In this document: piece by piece, positions 6,844 to 13,518 of the stretch
How the letters are laid out: the number at the start of each line of letters is the position of its first letter
Position numbering within the stretch: the first letter of the stretch is position 1
DNA from: Actinomycetota bacterium
Lineage (GTDB): Bacteria > Actinomycetota > Acidimicrobiia > Acidimicrobiales > Iamiaceae
Direction: 5' to 3'
Length of the DNA: 15,299 bases
Assembly (NCBI GenBank): GCA_017882935.1
Contig: JADGOP010000012.1
Span: 1 to 15,299, forward strand
The notes under the pieces: generated by a model
Database searches by the model: none
What the model was told of the DNA's origin: nothing
The model's input: only the letters and a program-made list of their open reading frames with translations
Program-made: the position numbers and the translations under genes

Positions 6844-7974
6844 ATGGACCTCACCTTCTCCGAAGAGCAACAGGCGATCCACGAGCTCGCCGGCCGCATC
6901 CTCACCGACAAGCTCCCCGCGGAGCGCCTGCGTGAGATCGAGACCACCGACCCCGACCGCTTCGCGCGCGACGCATGGGACGAACTGGCCAAGTCCGAGC
7001 TGCTCGGCATCGGCCTGCCCGCCGACGTGGGGGGCGGCGGCTACGGCTTCCTCGAGACCTGCCTGCTGCTCGAGCAGGTCGGCCGCACGGTCGCGCCGGT
7101 GCCCGCCTACGCCACCCTCGTGCTCGGAGCGCTGCCCATCGCCGAGTTCGGCGACGCTGCGCAGCGGGCGGCCTGGCTGCCCGGCGTGGTCGCCGGCCAG
7201 ACCGTCCTCACGGCGGCGTTGGTCGAGTCGGGCGACGGCATCCCGCCGGCACGCCCCTCCACCACGGCCACGCCGGTCGACGGTGGGTGGGAGCTGTCGG
7301 GGGAGAAGTGGTTCGTCCCGGCCGCGCACCTCGCCGCTGCGGTGCTCGTCCCCGCAGCGCTGCCCGACGGCTCGGTCGCCGTCTTCCTGGTCGACCCGGC
7401 GGCCCCGGGCGTCAGCCTCACCGCGCTCGACACCTTCAGCGGCGAGCCGCAGTTCACCGTCACGCTCGACGGGGTCGCGGTCGGCGCCGACCGGCGCCTC
7501 GGCGGCGCGGCTGCCGACGGGGCCGCCATCGTGGCCTGGATCACCGCCCGTGCCGTTGCGGCCACCTGCGTCACCCAGGCCGGGGTCGTCGAGGGCGCGC
7601 TGCGGATCACCGCCGCGTACGTGTCGCAGCGCGAGCAGTTCAACGCCAAGCTCGCCACGTTCCAGGCCGTGTCGCAGCGCACCGCCGACGCCTACGTCGA
7701 CACCGAGCTGGTGCGTCTCACCGCCTGGCAGGCCGCGTGGCAGCTGGCGAACGGCGTCGACGCGGCCGAGGCGATCTCCATCGCCAAGTTCTTCACGGCC
7801 GAGGCGGCGCAGCGCGTCGTCCACGCGGCGCAGCACCTGCACGGTGGCATCGGCCTCGACCTCGACTACCCGGTGCACCGCTACTTCCGGTGGGCGAAGG
7901 AGCTCGAGCTGCGCCTCGGCGGGGGTGTCCAGCACCTCGCGCCCCTGGGTGCCATGCTCGCGGCGTCACGCTGA
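6844..7974 (+). CDS. FadE27 (ChsE5)-like acyl-CoA dehydrogenase, partner subunit
   Basis: A 376-residue acyl-CoA dehydrogenase family protein. It has the C-terminal family landmarks REQFNAKLATFQAVSQRTAD (263-282) and HLHGGIGLDLDYPVHRYF (331-348), which in such complexes build part of the FAD site. The middle domain is divergent and I see no glutamate in the position used by its neighbour (the corresponding helix reads ARAVAATCVTQAG, 235-247). This is the pattern of the non-catalytic partner in the heterotetrameric steroid dehydrogenases FadE26-FadE27 and FadE28-FadE29. The ATG lies 5 bp after the stop of the preceding gene, which supports co-translation and complex formation. The protein's role as an obligate partner is inferred from family and position. 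Confidence 0.82.
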   Translation: MDLTFSEEQQAIHELAGRILTDKLPAERLREIETTDPDRFARDAWDELAKSELLGIGLPADVGGGGYGFLETCLLLEQVGRTVAPVPAYATLVLGALPIAEFGDAAQRAAWLPGVVAGQTVLTAALVESGDGIPPARPSTTATPVDGGWELSGEKWFVPAAHLAAAVLVPAALPDGSVAVFLVDPAAPGVSLTALDTFSGEPQFTVTLDGVAVGADRRLGGAAADGAAIVAWITARAVAATCVTQAGVVEGALRITAAYVSQREQFNAKLATFQAVSQRTADAYVDTELVRLTAWQAAWQLANGVDAAEAISIAKFFTAEAAQRVVHAAQHLHGGIGLDLDYPVHRYFRWAKELELRLGGGVQHLAPLGAMLAASR

Positions 7975-8037
7975 CCCTGTCACCTGCCTGACCGCCGATC
8001 CCGGTCCGGCCGGTCGCCGAACCCGTCCTTCCTGCAC

Positions 8038-8041
8038 GAGG
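8038..8041 (+). promoter_or_regulatory. Weak ribosome binding site of the binding-protein gene
   Basis: GAGG lies 10 nt before the ATG at 8052. The 77-bp gap after the dehydrogenase gene (7975-8051) shows no KstR-like palindrome and no clear promoter, so read-through from the dehydrogenase operon is the simplest reading. Confidence 0.4.
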
Positions 8042-8051
8042 TAGACCCCGC

Positions 8052-9464
8052 ATGCCCTCATCCCGATCGTTCCCGAGTCGGCCCCGGCGGCGCACCGCCC
8101 TGCTGGCTCCCTGCCTGCTCGCCCTCGTGGCGGTCCTGCTGGTCGCCTGCGGCTCACGGGTGAAGGCCGGCTCGGTCGACGAGGGCCTCGGCAACGCCAC
8201 GGGTGGCACCGCCGCTGCCACCACCGCCGCCACGGGCGGGACCGGGCAGACCTCGGCCAACATGGTGGGCACCATGCCGTCTCCCTGCGGCCCGGGCCAC
8301 GCCACGGGCGCCACCGACAAGGGCGTCACGCCCACCACCATCAAGATCGGCGTGATCTCCGACAAGAACGGCATCGGGGGCATCACCGTGCCCACCGTCG
8401 GCATCCAGGGCTCCATGCAGGCCTTCGTGGCCTACTGCAACAGCCTGGGTGGGGTGCGCGGCCGCAAGCTCCAGCTGGTCACGTTCGACTCCAAGCTCTT
8501 CCAGGAGAACGAGGCCATGAAGCAGGCCTGCAGCTCGGGGATCTTCGCCCTCGTCGGCAGCGGCTCGGTGGCCGACGACCAGGGCGCGCAGACCATGGTC
8601 GACTGCAAGCTCGTCGAGGTCGCCGGGTACACCGCCACCTACGCCAAGGGCCTCTCGCCCCGGCTGTTCGCGGTCATCCCGAACCCGGGCAACGTCTTCC
8701 CGACGGGCCCGGCCACCTACATCGCCAAGCAGTTCCCCGACGCCATCAAGAAGGCGGGGATCGTGTACCCGAGCACGCCCGACACGGCCAAGAACCAGGC
8801 CAAGCGCATGGAGCAGGCCACGGTGCCGCTGGGCTTCAAGTACATCGCCGACACGCCCACCGCACCGCTCGTCACCAACTGGGCGCCCATTGTGCAGTCG
8901 CTCAAGGACAAGGGCGTGCAGTACCTCACGGCCATCACCACGGTCGACCAGACGGTGCAGATGCTCAAGGCCATGAAGGTGGCCGGCTTCGCCCCGAAGG
9001 TGGTCGACCTGGCGCAGCAGTACTACGACCCCGCTCTGGCCTCGTCGGGCGTCGCCGAGGGCGCCTACGTCCTCACCAACACCCAGCCCTTCGAGGAGCC
9101 CAACGCCGCCATCGACCTCTACAACCAGTGGTTGAAGAAGGCCGGCGGCGGCACGGCGCCCACCACGCTCGGGGTCGAGTCGTTCTCGGCCGGGCTGCTG
9201 TTCGCCAAGGTCGCCGGGAGCCTCGGCTCGCACCTCACGCGCGAGAACCTCATCACGGGGCTCACCAAGGTCACGTCGTGGGACGCCGGTGGGCTGCACC
9301 CGAGCCAGAACCCCGGCCAGAACGTCGCCAACTCCTGCGTGCTCTACCTGCAGGTGAAGGGCGGCAAGTTCGTGCGGGCGTTCCCCGACAAGGGCTTCGC
9401 GTGCAACAAGGCGAACACGGCCCACGTGAGCGGGGACTTCGGCAAGGTCCCGGTGGAGAAGTAG
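8052..9464 (+). CDS. Liv-type ABC transporter substrate-binding lipoprotein
   Basis: A 470-residue extracytoplasmic binding protein of the branched-chain amino acid (type I periplasmic-binding, LivJ/LivK) fold. The N-terminus has an Arg-rich start (R10-R14), a hydrophobic core (16-32) and lipobox LVAC with C33, so it is a lipid-anchored solute receptor. Residues 34-93 are a Gly/Thr/Ala-rich linker. The fold begins at TTIKIGVISDKNG (95-107), continues with NSLGGVRGRKLQLVTFDS, and contains the usual two-lobe pattern. Cysteines at 79, 129, 160 and 185 plus two near the C-terminus could form disulfides. The fused permease gene starts 4 nt after its stop and the two ATPases follow. Members of this family also carry aromatics, amides and, in rhodococcal cholate gene clusters, bile-acid-derived metabolites, so the steroid setting makes a steroid-related ligand plausible; the true ligand is unknown. 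Confidence 0.88.
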   Translation: MPSSRSFPSRPRRRTALLAPCLLALVAVLLVACGSRVKAGSVDEGLGNATGGTAAATTAATGGTGQTSANMVGTMPSPCGPGHATGATDKGVTPTTIKIGVISDKNGIGGITVPTVGIQGSMQAFVAYCNSLGGVRGRKLQLVTFDSKLFQENEAMKQACSSGIFALVGSGSVADDQGAQTMVDCKLVEVAGYTATYAKGLSPRLFAVIPNPGNVFPTGPATYIAKQFPDAIKKAGIVYPSTPDTAKNQAKRMEQATVPLGFKYIADTPTAPLVTNWAPIVQSLKDKGVQYLTAITTVDQTVQMLKAMKVAGFAPKVVDLAQQYYDPALASSGVAEGAYVLTNTQPFEEPNAAIDLYNQWLKKAGGGTAPTTLGVESFSAGLLFAKVAGSLGSHLTRENLITGLTKVTSWDAGGLHPSQNPGQNVANSCVLYLQVKGGKFVRAFPDKGFACNKANTAHVSGDFGKVPVEK

Positions 9465-9468
9465 CCGG

Positions 9469-11520
9469 GTGAGCGTCGCCCAGTTCCTGCAGTACACGAT
9501 CCTGGGCCTCGCCGCGGCGGGCGTCTACGCGGTCGCGGCGAGCGGGCTGGTCGTCACGTACCCCACCACGGGCATCTTCAACTTCGCGCACGGCGCAGTC
9601 GGGATGATCGCGGCCTACACCTACTGGGAGCTGCGCATCAACCACCACCTGCCGGCGCCCCTGGCACTGTCCCTGGTGCTGCTGGTGCTGGCGCCGCTCA
9701 TGGGCATCGTGATCGAGCGCGTGGTCATGCGGAAGATGGGTGAGGCGTCGACCATCACCCAGATCGTGGTCACCATCGGCCTGCTCGCCACCCTCATCGG
9801 TATCGGCAACGTGCTGTGGCCCGCGGGCAGCGCCACCAAGCCCTACACGCTGCCCTCGTTCTTCGGCGACGCCCGGCTGGTGCACATCGGCGGCGTCGCC
9901 ATCCCGTGGCACAGCCTGGTGGTGCTGGCGTGTGCGGGCCTCGTCGCGCTGGGACTGCGGCTGCTCCTCCACGGCACCCGCCTCGGTGTCGCCATGCGCG
10001 CCGTGGTCGACGACCGCGAGCTCACCAGCCTCACCGGCGGCAACCCCGACACCACGGCCACCTTCAGCTGGGTGCTCGGCTGCTTCCTCGCCGCGCTCGC
10101 CGGGGTGCTCATCGCGCCGATCGTGAGCCTGAGCGTGGCCGGTCTCACCCTGTTGGTCATCAACGCCTACGCCGCGGCCATCGTGGGCCGGCTCCGGAGC
10201 CTGCCGCTCACCTACCTCGGTGCGCTCATCCTGGGGCTCGGCGACAGCTACTTCAGCCTCGCCAGCGCCCACATGAGCCGCACGCCCACGTGGATCACCG
10301 ACCTGCACAACTCGCTCCCGGTCATCCTGCTGTTCGTGGTGCTGCTGGTGCTGCCGCAGGACCGGGTGCGCGTCACCGACCGGGTCCGGGCCCGCAGCAA
10401 CATCCCCATGCCGTCGCTGCGCAAGGCCGCCACGGCGGGGGTGGCCCTGGTGGTCGTGGCCTGGGTGGCGGCCGGGGTGCTGCACGGCAGTGCGCTGCGT
10501 GCCGGGGGACAGGGGCTCGCGCTGGCGGTCGTGATGCTCTCGCTGGTGCCCCTCATCGGCTATGCGGGCCAGATCTCGCTGGCGCAACTGGCGTTTGCGG
10601 GCATCGGCGCGCTGGCCGCCGTCGAGGTGGTCGGAGCCAACGGCTCGCCGCTCGGGTTCCTGGTGGCCGCCGTCGTTGCGGGGGCGGTGGGCGCGCTCGT
10701 GGCCCTGCCCGCGCTGCGCCTGAAGGACCTCTACCTGGCCCTCGCCACCATGGCCTTCGCCCTGTTCGTGGAGCAGGTCGTGTTCGCCGGCATCGACGGC
10801 TTCTCGTCCGACACGCGGGTGTTCGGTCGCTTCTCCCTGGTCAGCAGCGACCGGGCCTACTTCGTGTTCATGGCGGCGGTGTTCGCGGTGCTCGGGTTCG
10901 GCGTGGTCGTGCTGCGGCGCAGCCCGTTCGGGAGACGGCTCCAGGCCATGAAGGACAGCCCTGCGGGGTGCGCCACCGTGGGCATGAGCCTCACCGCCAC
11001 CAAGCTCATCGTCTTCTCGCTGTCGGCGGCCATCGCCGGTGTCGGTGGCTACATGCTGGCGTGCTGGAAGGGCAGCGTCGGTGTCGACGACTACAGCCTG
11101 CTCACCGGCGCGCTCGCCATGCTGCCGGTGCTGCTGCTCGCCGTGGTGGGCGGCATCACCGCGGTGTCGGGCTCGCTCATCGGGGCGCTCATCCTGGTGG
11201 CGCTGCCCCAGGTGGCCGAGGCCTACCCGTCGCTCGCCAACCTCATGATCCTGCTCCCCGGCCTGGTGGGCATCAGCCTGGCGCGCAACCCCGACGGCCT
11301 TGTCGCCGACCTCTCCCGCCTGTCGCGCACGGTCCGCGACCGCTACGAGGCACGGCAGGCGGCCACCGGGGACCCCGCGCGCGCGCCGCGCGCCGCGCGG
11401 GCCCGTGCCGTGCAGCCCGAGGCCGTGGCGTTCGGTCGGCGCGCGGCGAACGACGACGAGCTCCGTGCCCTCGAGGCCGGGCTCGGCGTGGTCAGGGAGG
11501 ACTGCGGTGTCGTTGCTTGA
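9469..11520 (+). CDS. Fused LivH-LivM branched-chain-type ABC transporter permease
   Basis: A 683-residue membrane protein joining both permease halves of a Liv-type ABC importer in one chain. The N-terminal half (about 1-300) is LivH-like with TTGIFNFAHGAVGMIAAY (33-50) and several hydrophobic segments. A charged linker near 300-315 (DRVRVTDRVRARS) leads into a LivM-like half with GYAGQISLAQLAFAGIGA (364-381) and further membrane segments to about residue 605. A hydrophilic Arg/Ala-rich tail of about 70 residues (to 683) has no counterpart in ordinary LivM and should be cytoplasmic. GTG 9469 follows the binding-protein stop by 4 nt; no strong Shine-Dalgarno is seen, so translational coupling is likely. 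The last 14 bp overlap the LivG-like gene. LivHM fusions are known in actinobacteria. Substrate unknown. Confidence 0.9.
   Translation: MSVAQFLQYTILGLAAAGVYAVAASGLVVTYPTTGIFNFAHGAVGMIAAYTYWELRINHHLPAPLALSLVLLVLAPLMGIVIERVVMRKMGEASTITQIVVTIGLLATLIGIGNVLWPAGSATKPYTLPSFFGDARLVHIGGVAIPWHSLVVLACAGLVALGLRLLLHGTRLGVAMRAVVDDRELTSLTGGNPDTTATFSWVLGCFLAALAGVLIAPIVSLSVAGLTLLVINAYAAAIVGRLRSLPLTYLGALILGLGDSYFSLASAHMSRTPTWITDLHNSLPVILLFVVLLVLPQDRVRVTDRVRARSNIPMPSLRKAATAGVALVVVAWVAAGVLHGSALRAGGQGLALAVVMLSLVPLIGYAGQISLAQLAFAGIGALAAVEVVGANGSPLGFLVAAVVAGAVGALVALPALRLKDLYLALATMAFALFVEQVVFAGIDGFSSDTRVFGRFSLVSSDRAYFVFMAAVFAVLGFGVVVLRRSPFGRRLQAMKDSPAGCATVGMSLTATKLIVFSLSAAIAGVGGYMLACWKGSVGVDDYSLLTGALAMLPVLLLAVVGGITAVSGSLIGALILVALPQVAEAYPSLANLMILLPGLVGISLARNPDGLVADLSRLSRTVRDRYEARQAATGDPARAPRAARARAVQPEAVAFGRRAANDDELRALEAGLGVVREDCGVVA
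11494..11500 (+). promoter_or_regulatory. Ribosome binding site of the LivG-like gene, inside the permease gene
   Basis: AGGGAGG lies 6 nt before GTG 11507 and within the last codons of the permease gene. It fixes the LivG start although the frame stays open far upstream. Confidence 0.8.
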
Positions 11521-12250
11521 GGCCCGCGGGGTCTCCTTGCGCTTCGGTGGCCACACCGCGCTGCACGTCGTCGACCTCGACGCCGAGGCGGGCGCCGTCA
11601 CGGGCCTGATCGGCCCCAACGGCGCCGGCAAGACCACCCTGTTCAACGCCGTCACCGGCCTGCAACCCATCAACGGCGGGCGTGTCTCGCTCGACGGCGT
11701 CGACCTGCACCGCCTCAAGCCGCACCAGCGGGCGCGGCTGGGCATCGCCCGCACGTTCCAGCGGCTCGAGGTGTTCGGCTCGCTCACCGTGCGCGAGAAC
11801 GTGTTGATCGGGGCCGAGCTGCGCAAGTCGTGGGGCCACGGTCCGATCGACCCCACGCACGACGCCGACGCGCTGCTCGAGCGCCTCGGCCTGGTCGAGT
11901 TCGCCGGCGAACGTGCCGACACGCTCCCCACAGGCCACGCCCGCATGGTGGAGCTGGGTCGGGCACTCGCCACGCGACCCCGCGTGCTGCTGCTCGACGA
12001 GCCGGCCTCGGGCCTGTCCGACACCGAGACGGAGACGCTGTCGGCCGTGCTCGGCGAGCTCGCGGCGAGCAGCATCGCGGTGCTTCTCGTCGAGCACGAT
12101 GTGCGCCTGGTGATGGAGGCGTGCAGCTCGATCCACGTGCTCGACTACGGCGCCATGCTGGCTGTCGGCACGCCGGGAGAGATCCGCACCGACCCCAAGG
12201 TGCTCGACGCCTACCTTGGCACCCCCGTCGCAGGTGGGGGACCGGGCTGA
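11507..12250 (+). CDS. LivG-type ABC transporter ATP-binding protein
   Basis: A 247-residue ATPase of the branched-chain amino acid ABC family, the larger of the two usual ATPases. It has Walker A GPNGAGKTT (36-44), Q-loop glutamine Q85 in ARTFQRLEVF, a LivG-type signature region LPTGHARMVELGRALA (140-155), Walker B LLLDEPASGL (161-170) and switch histidine H197 in VEHDVR. The signature departs from LSGGQ in the way common to LivG proteins. It overlaps the permease gene by 14 bp upstream and shares one base (TGATG) with the next ATPase gene. It is expected to pair with that ATPase on the cytoplasmic face of the fused permease. Confidence 0.9.
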   Translation: MSLLEARGVSLRFGGHTALHVVDLDAEAGAVTGLIGPNGAGKTTLFNAVTGLQPINGGRVSLDGVDLHRLKPHQRARLGIARTFQRLEVFGSLTVRENVLIGAELRKSWGHGPIDPTHDADALLERLGLVEFAGERADTLPTGHARMVELGRALATRPRVLLLDEPASGLSDTETETLSAVLGELAASSIAVLLVEHDVRLVMEACSSIHVLDYGAMLAVGTPGEIRTDPKVLDAYLGTPVAGGGPG

Positions 12251-12981
12251 TGGGCCCCACCGTCGTCGCCGCCGATGCTCCGGCTCTCCTCGAGGTGCGG
12301 GGCCTGCGCGCCGGCTACGGCCAGATCGAAGTGCTGCACGGCGTCGACGTCACCGTGCGGGCGGGCACCGTCGTGGCCCTGCTCGGGCCCAACGGGGCCG
12401 GCAAGAGCACCCTGCTCAAGGCCGTGAGCGGGCAGGTCAAGCCCACGGGTGGCTGCGTGCACCTGGGGGGCCGGCACGTCAACGGCACCCCGCCGCACCG
12501 CCTGGCCCGCATCGGGCTGTGCACCATCCCCGAGGGGCGCGGGGTGTTCCCCAACCTCACGGTCCGCGAGAACCTGCTGATGGACACCTACTCGGGCTCC
12601 CGCGCGGCCGACATCGAGGCGCACGCCTTCGAGCGCTTCCCCCGGCTCGGCGAGCGTCGCCACCAGCTCGCGGGAACCATGTCCGGCGGTGAGCAGCAGA
12701 TGCTGGCCATGGCCCGGGCGCTCGCCACCGACCCGGCGCTGCTGCTCCTCGACGAGCTGTCGATGGGCCTCGCTCCACTCGTCGTCGAGAGCCTCTACGA
12801 GATCGTCGGGCACATCGCCGCCGAGGGCGTGTCGATCCTGGTGATCGAGCAGTTCGCCCGCACCGTGCTCGACGTGGCCCACGTGGCCGCCATCATGTCG
12901 CACGGCCGGATCGAAACCGTCGGCACCCCGGCCCAGATCGAGGCGGAGCTGTCCTCCGCGTACTTGGGAGTGAACCCATGA
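12250..12981 (+). CDS. LivF-type ABC transporter ATP-binding protein
   Basis: A 243-residue ATPase, second nucleotide-binding subunit of the Liv-type importer. Motifs are Walker A GPNGAGKST (46-54), IPEGRGVFPNLTVRENL (93-109) as typical for LivF, signature MSGGEQQMLAMARALA (144-159), and Walker B LLLLDELSMGLAP (164-176) with catalytic E169. IEQFARTVL follows, where Q201 stands in for the switch histidine as is usual in LivF. ATG 12250 overlaps the previous stop (TGATG), and its own stop overlaps the ATG of the next gene (ATGA at 12978-12981), so translation of the three is coupled. Confidence 0.9.
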   Translation: MGPTVVAADAPALLEVRGLRAGYGQIEVLHGVDVTVRAGTVVALLGPNGAGKSTLLKAVSGQVKPTGGCVHLGGRHVNGTPPHRLARIGLCTIPEGRGVFPNLTVRENLLMDTYSGSRAADIEAHAFERFPRLGERRHQLAGTMSGGEQQMLAMARALATDPALLLLDELSMGLAPLVVESLYEIVGHIAAEGVSILVIEQFARTVLDVAHVAAIMSHGRIETVGTPAQIEAELSSAYLGVNP

Positions 12982-13508
12982 CCGACCAACCTGCAGCCAC
13001 CGACCGCGAGGGCACGGTCGCCGGGCCCGCCGCCGGTGGGCCCGCCGGGGCTGCCACCCCGCCCGGGCCCGACCCGGCGCAGCCCGTCGCGCGGGTGGCA
13101 GGGTCGGTGGCACCGTCGCCGGCACAGCCGGCCAGTGCCCGCGCCGAGCGCTTCCTCGCCGACGCCGAGGCGCTCGACGTCCCCACCTCCATCGCCACCA
13201 CCGAGCGGCGGGTGCTCGTGGCCGGCGCCCTGCTGGTGGCCGGCGGCTTCGCGGCCATCATCGCCGGCTACTGGGGCGCGTCGGGCACAGCCAAGATCTA
13301 CGAGGAGATCCCGTACCTCATCTCCGGCGGCATCTTTGGCATCGCCCTGGTGGTGGTCGGTGCGTTCCTGGTGGCCCGGTACTCCACGGCCAAGCTGCTG
13401 CGCTTCTGGCTGGCCCGCCTCTCCGCCGAGCACCAGCTCCAGACCGACCGCCTCGTCGCCGCGGTCGAGCGCCTCGAGGCCCGCGCCGACGAGGAGCCCG
13501 GGGACTGA
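12978..13508 (+). CDS. Small two-helix membrane protein of unknown function, last gene of the Liv-type operon
   Basis: I do not recognise this 176-residue protein. Residues 1-55 are Ala/Pro/Gly-rich low complexity and probably disordered. A charged stretch (56-78) leads to a first membrane segment (about 79-99, RVLVAGALLVAGGFAAIIAG), a short loop with KIYEEIPY (106-113), and a second membrane segment (about 114-134). A charged amphipathic C-terminus (137-172) ends in a heptad-like QTDRLVAAVERLEARADEE that may form a coiled coil. Both termini would be on the same side of the membrane, probably cytoplasmic. Its ATG overlaps the LivF stop (ATGA), GGGAG lies 7 nt upstream, and it ends 6 bp from the convergent P450 stop. 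The position suggests an accessory subunit, scaffold or regulator of the transporter; no enzymatic motif is visible. Confidence 0.8.
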   Translation: MTDQPAATDREGTVAGPAAGGPAGAATPPGPDPAQPVARVAGSVAPSPAQPASARAERFLADAEALDVPTSIATTERRVLVAGALLVAGGFAAIIAGYWGASGTAKIYEEIPYLISGGIFGIALVVVGAFLVARYSTAKLLRFWLARLSAEHQLQTDRLVAAVERLEARADEEPGD

Positions 13509-13518
13509 CGGTGGTCAG
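13505..13518. other. Short inverted repeat spanning two convergent stop codons
   Basis: CTGAC and GTCAG form a 5-bp stem with a GGTG loop. The stop codons of the membrane-protein gene (TGA, 13506-13508) and of the P450 gene (TCA on this strand, 13515-13517) lie within the arms. The stem is too weak to be a convincing terminator by itself. Confidence 0.3.

Noticed and set aside
7975..8051. Separate promoter or operator for the transporter operon
   Set aside because: I found no AACnnGTT palindrome and no convincing -10/-35 pair, only short GC repeats around CCGG.
11382..11402. GC-only alternating stretch as a hairpin or regulatory site
   Set aside because: It encodes the Arg/Ala-rich permease tail and is explained by codon bias; no separate function is needed.
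9271..12075. 934-codon open frame antisense to the transporter genes
   Set aside because: Its composition (His, Arg, Gly, Asp, Glu-rich, no domains) is that of a frame opposite GC-rich codons, and the plus strand there has clear permease and ATPase motifs.
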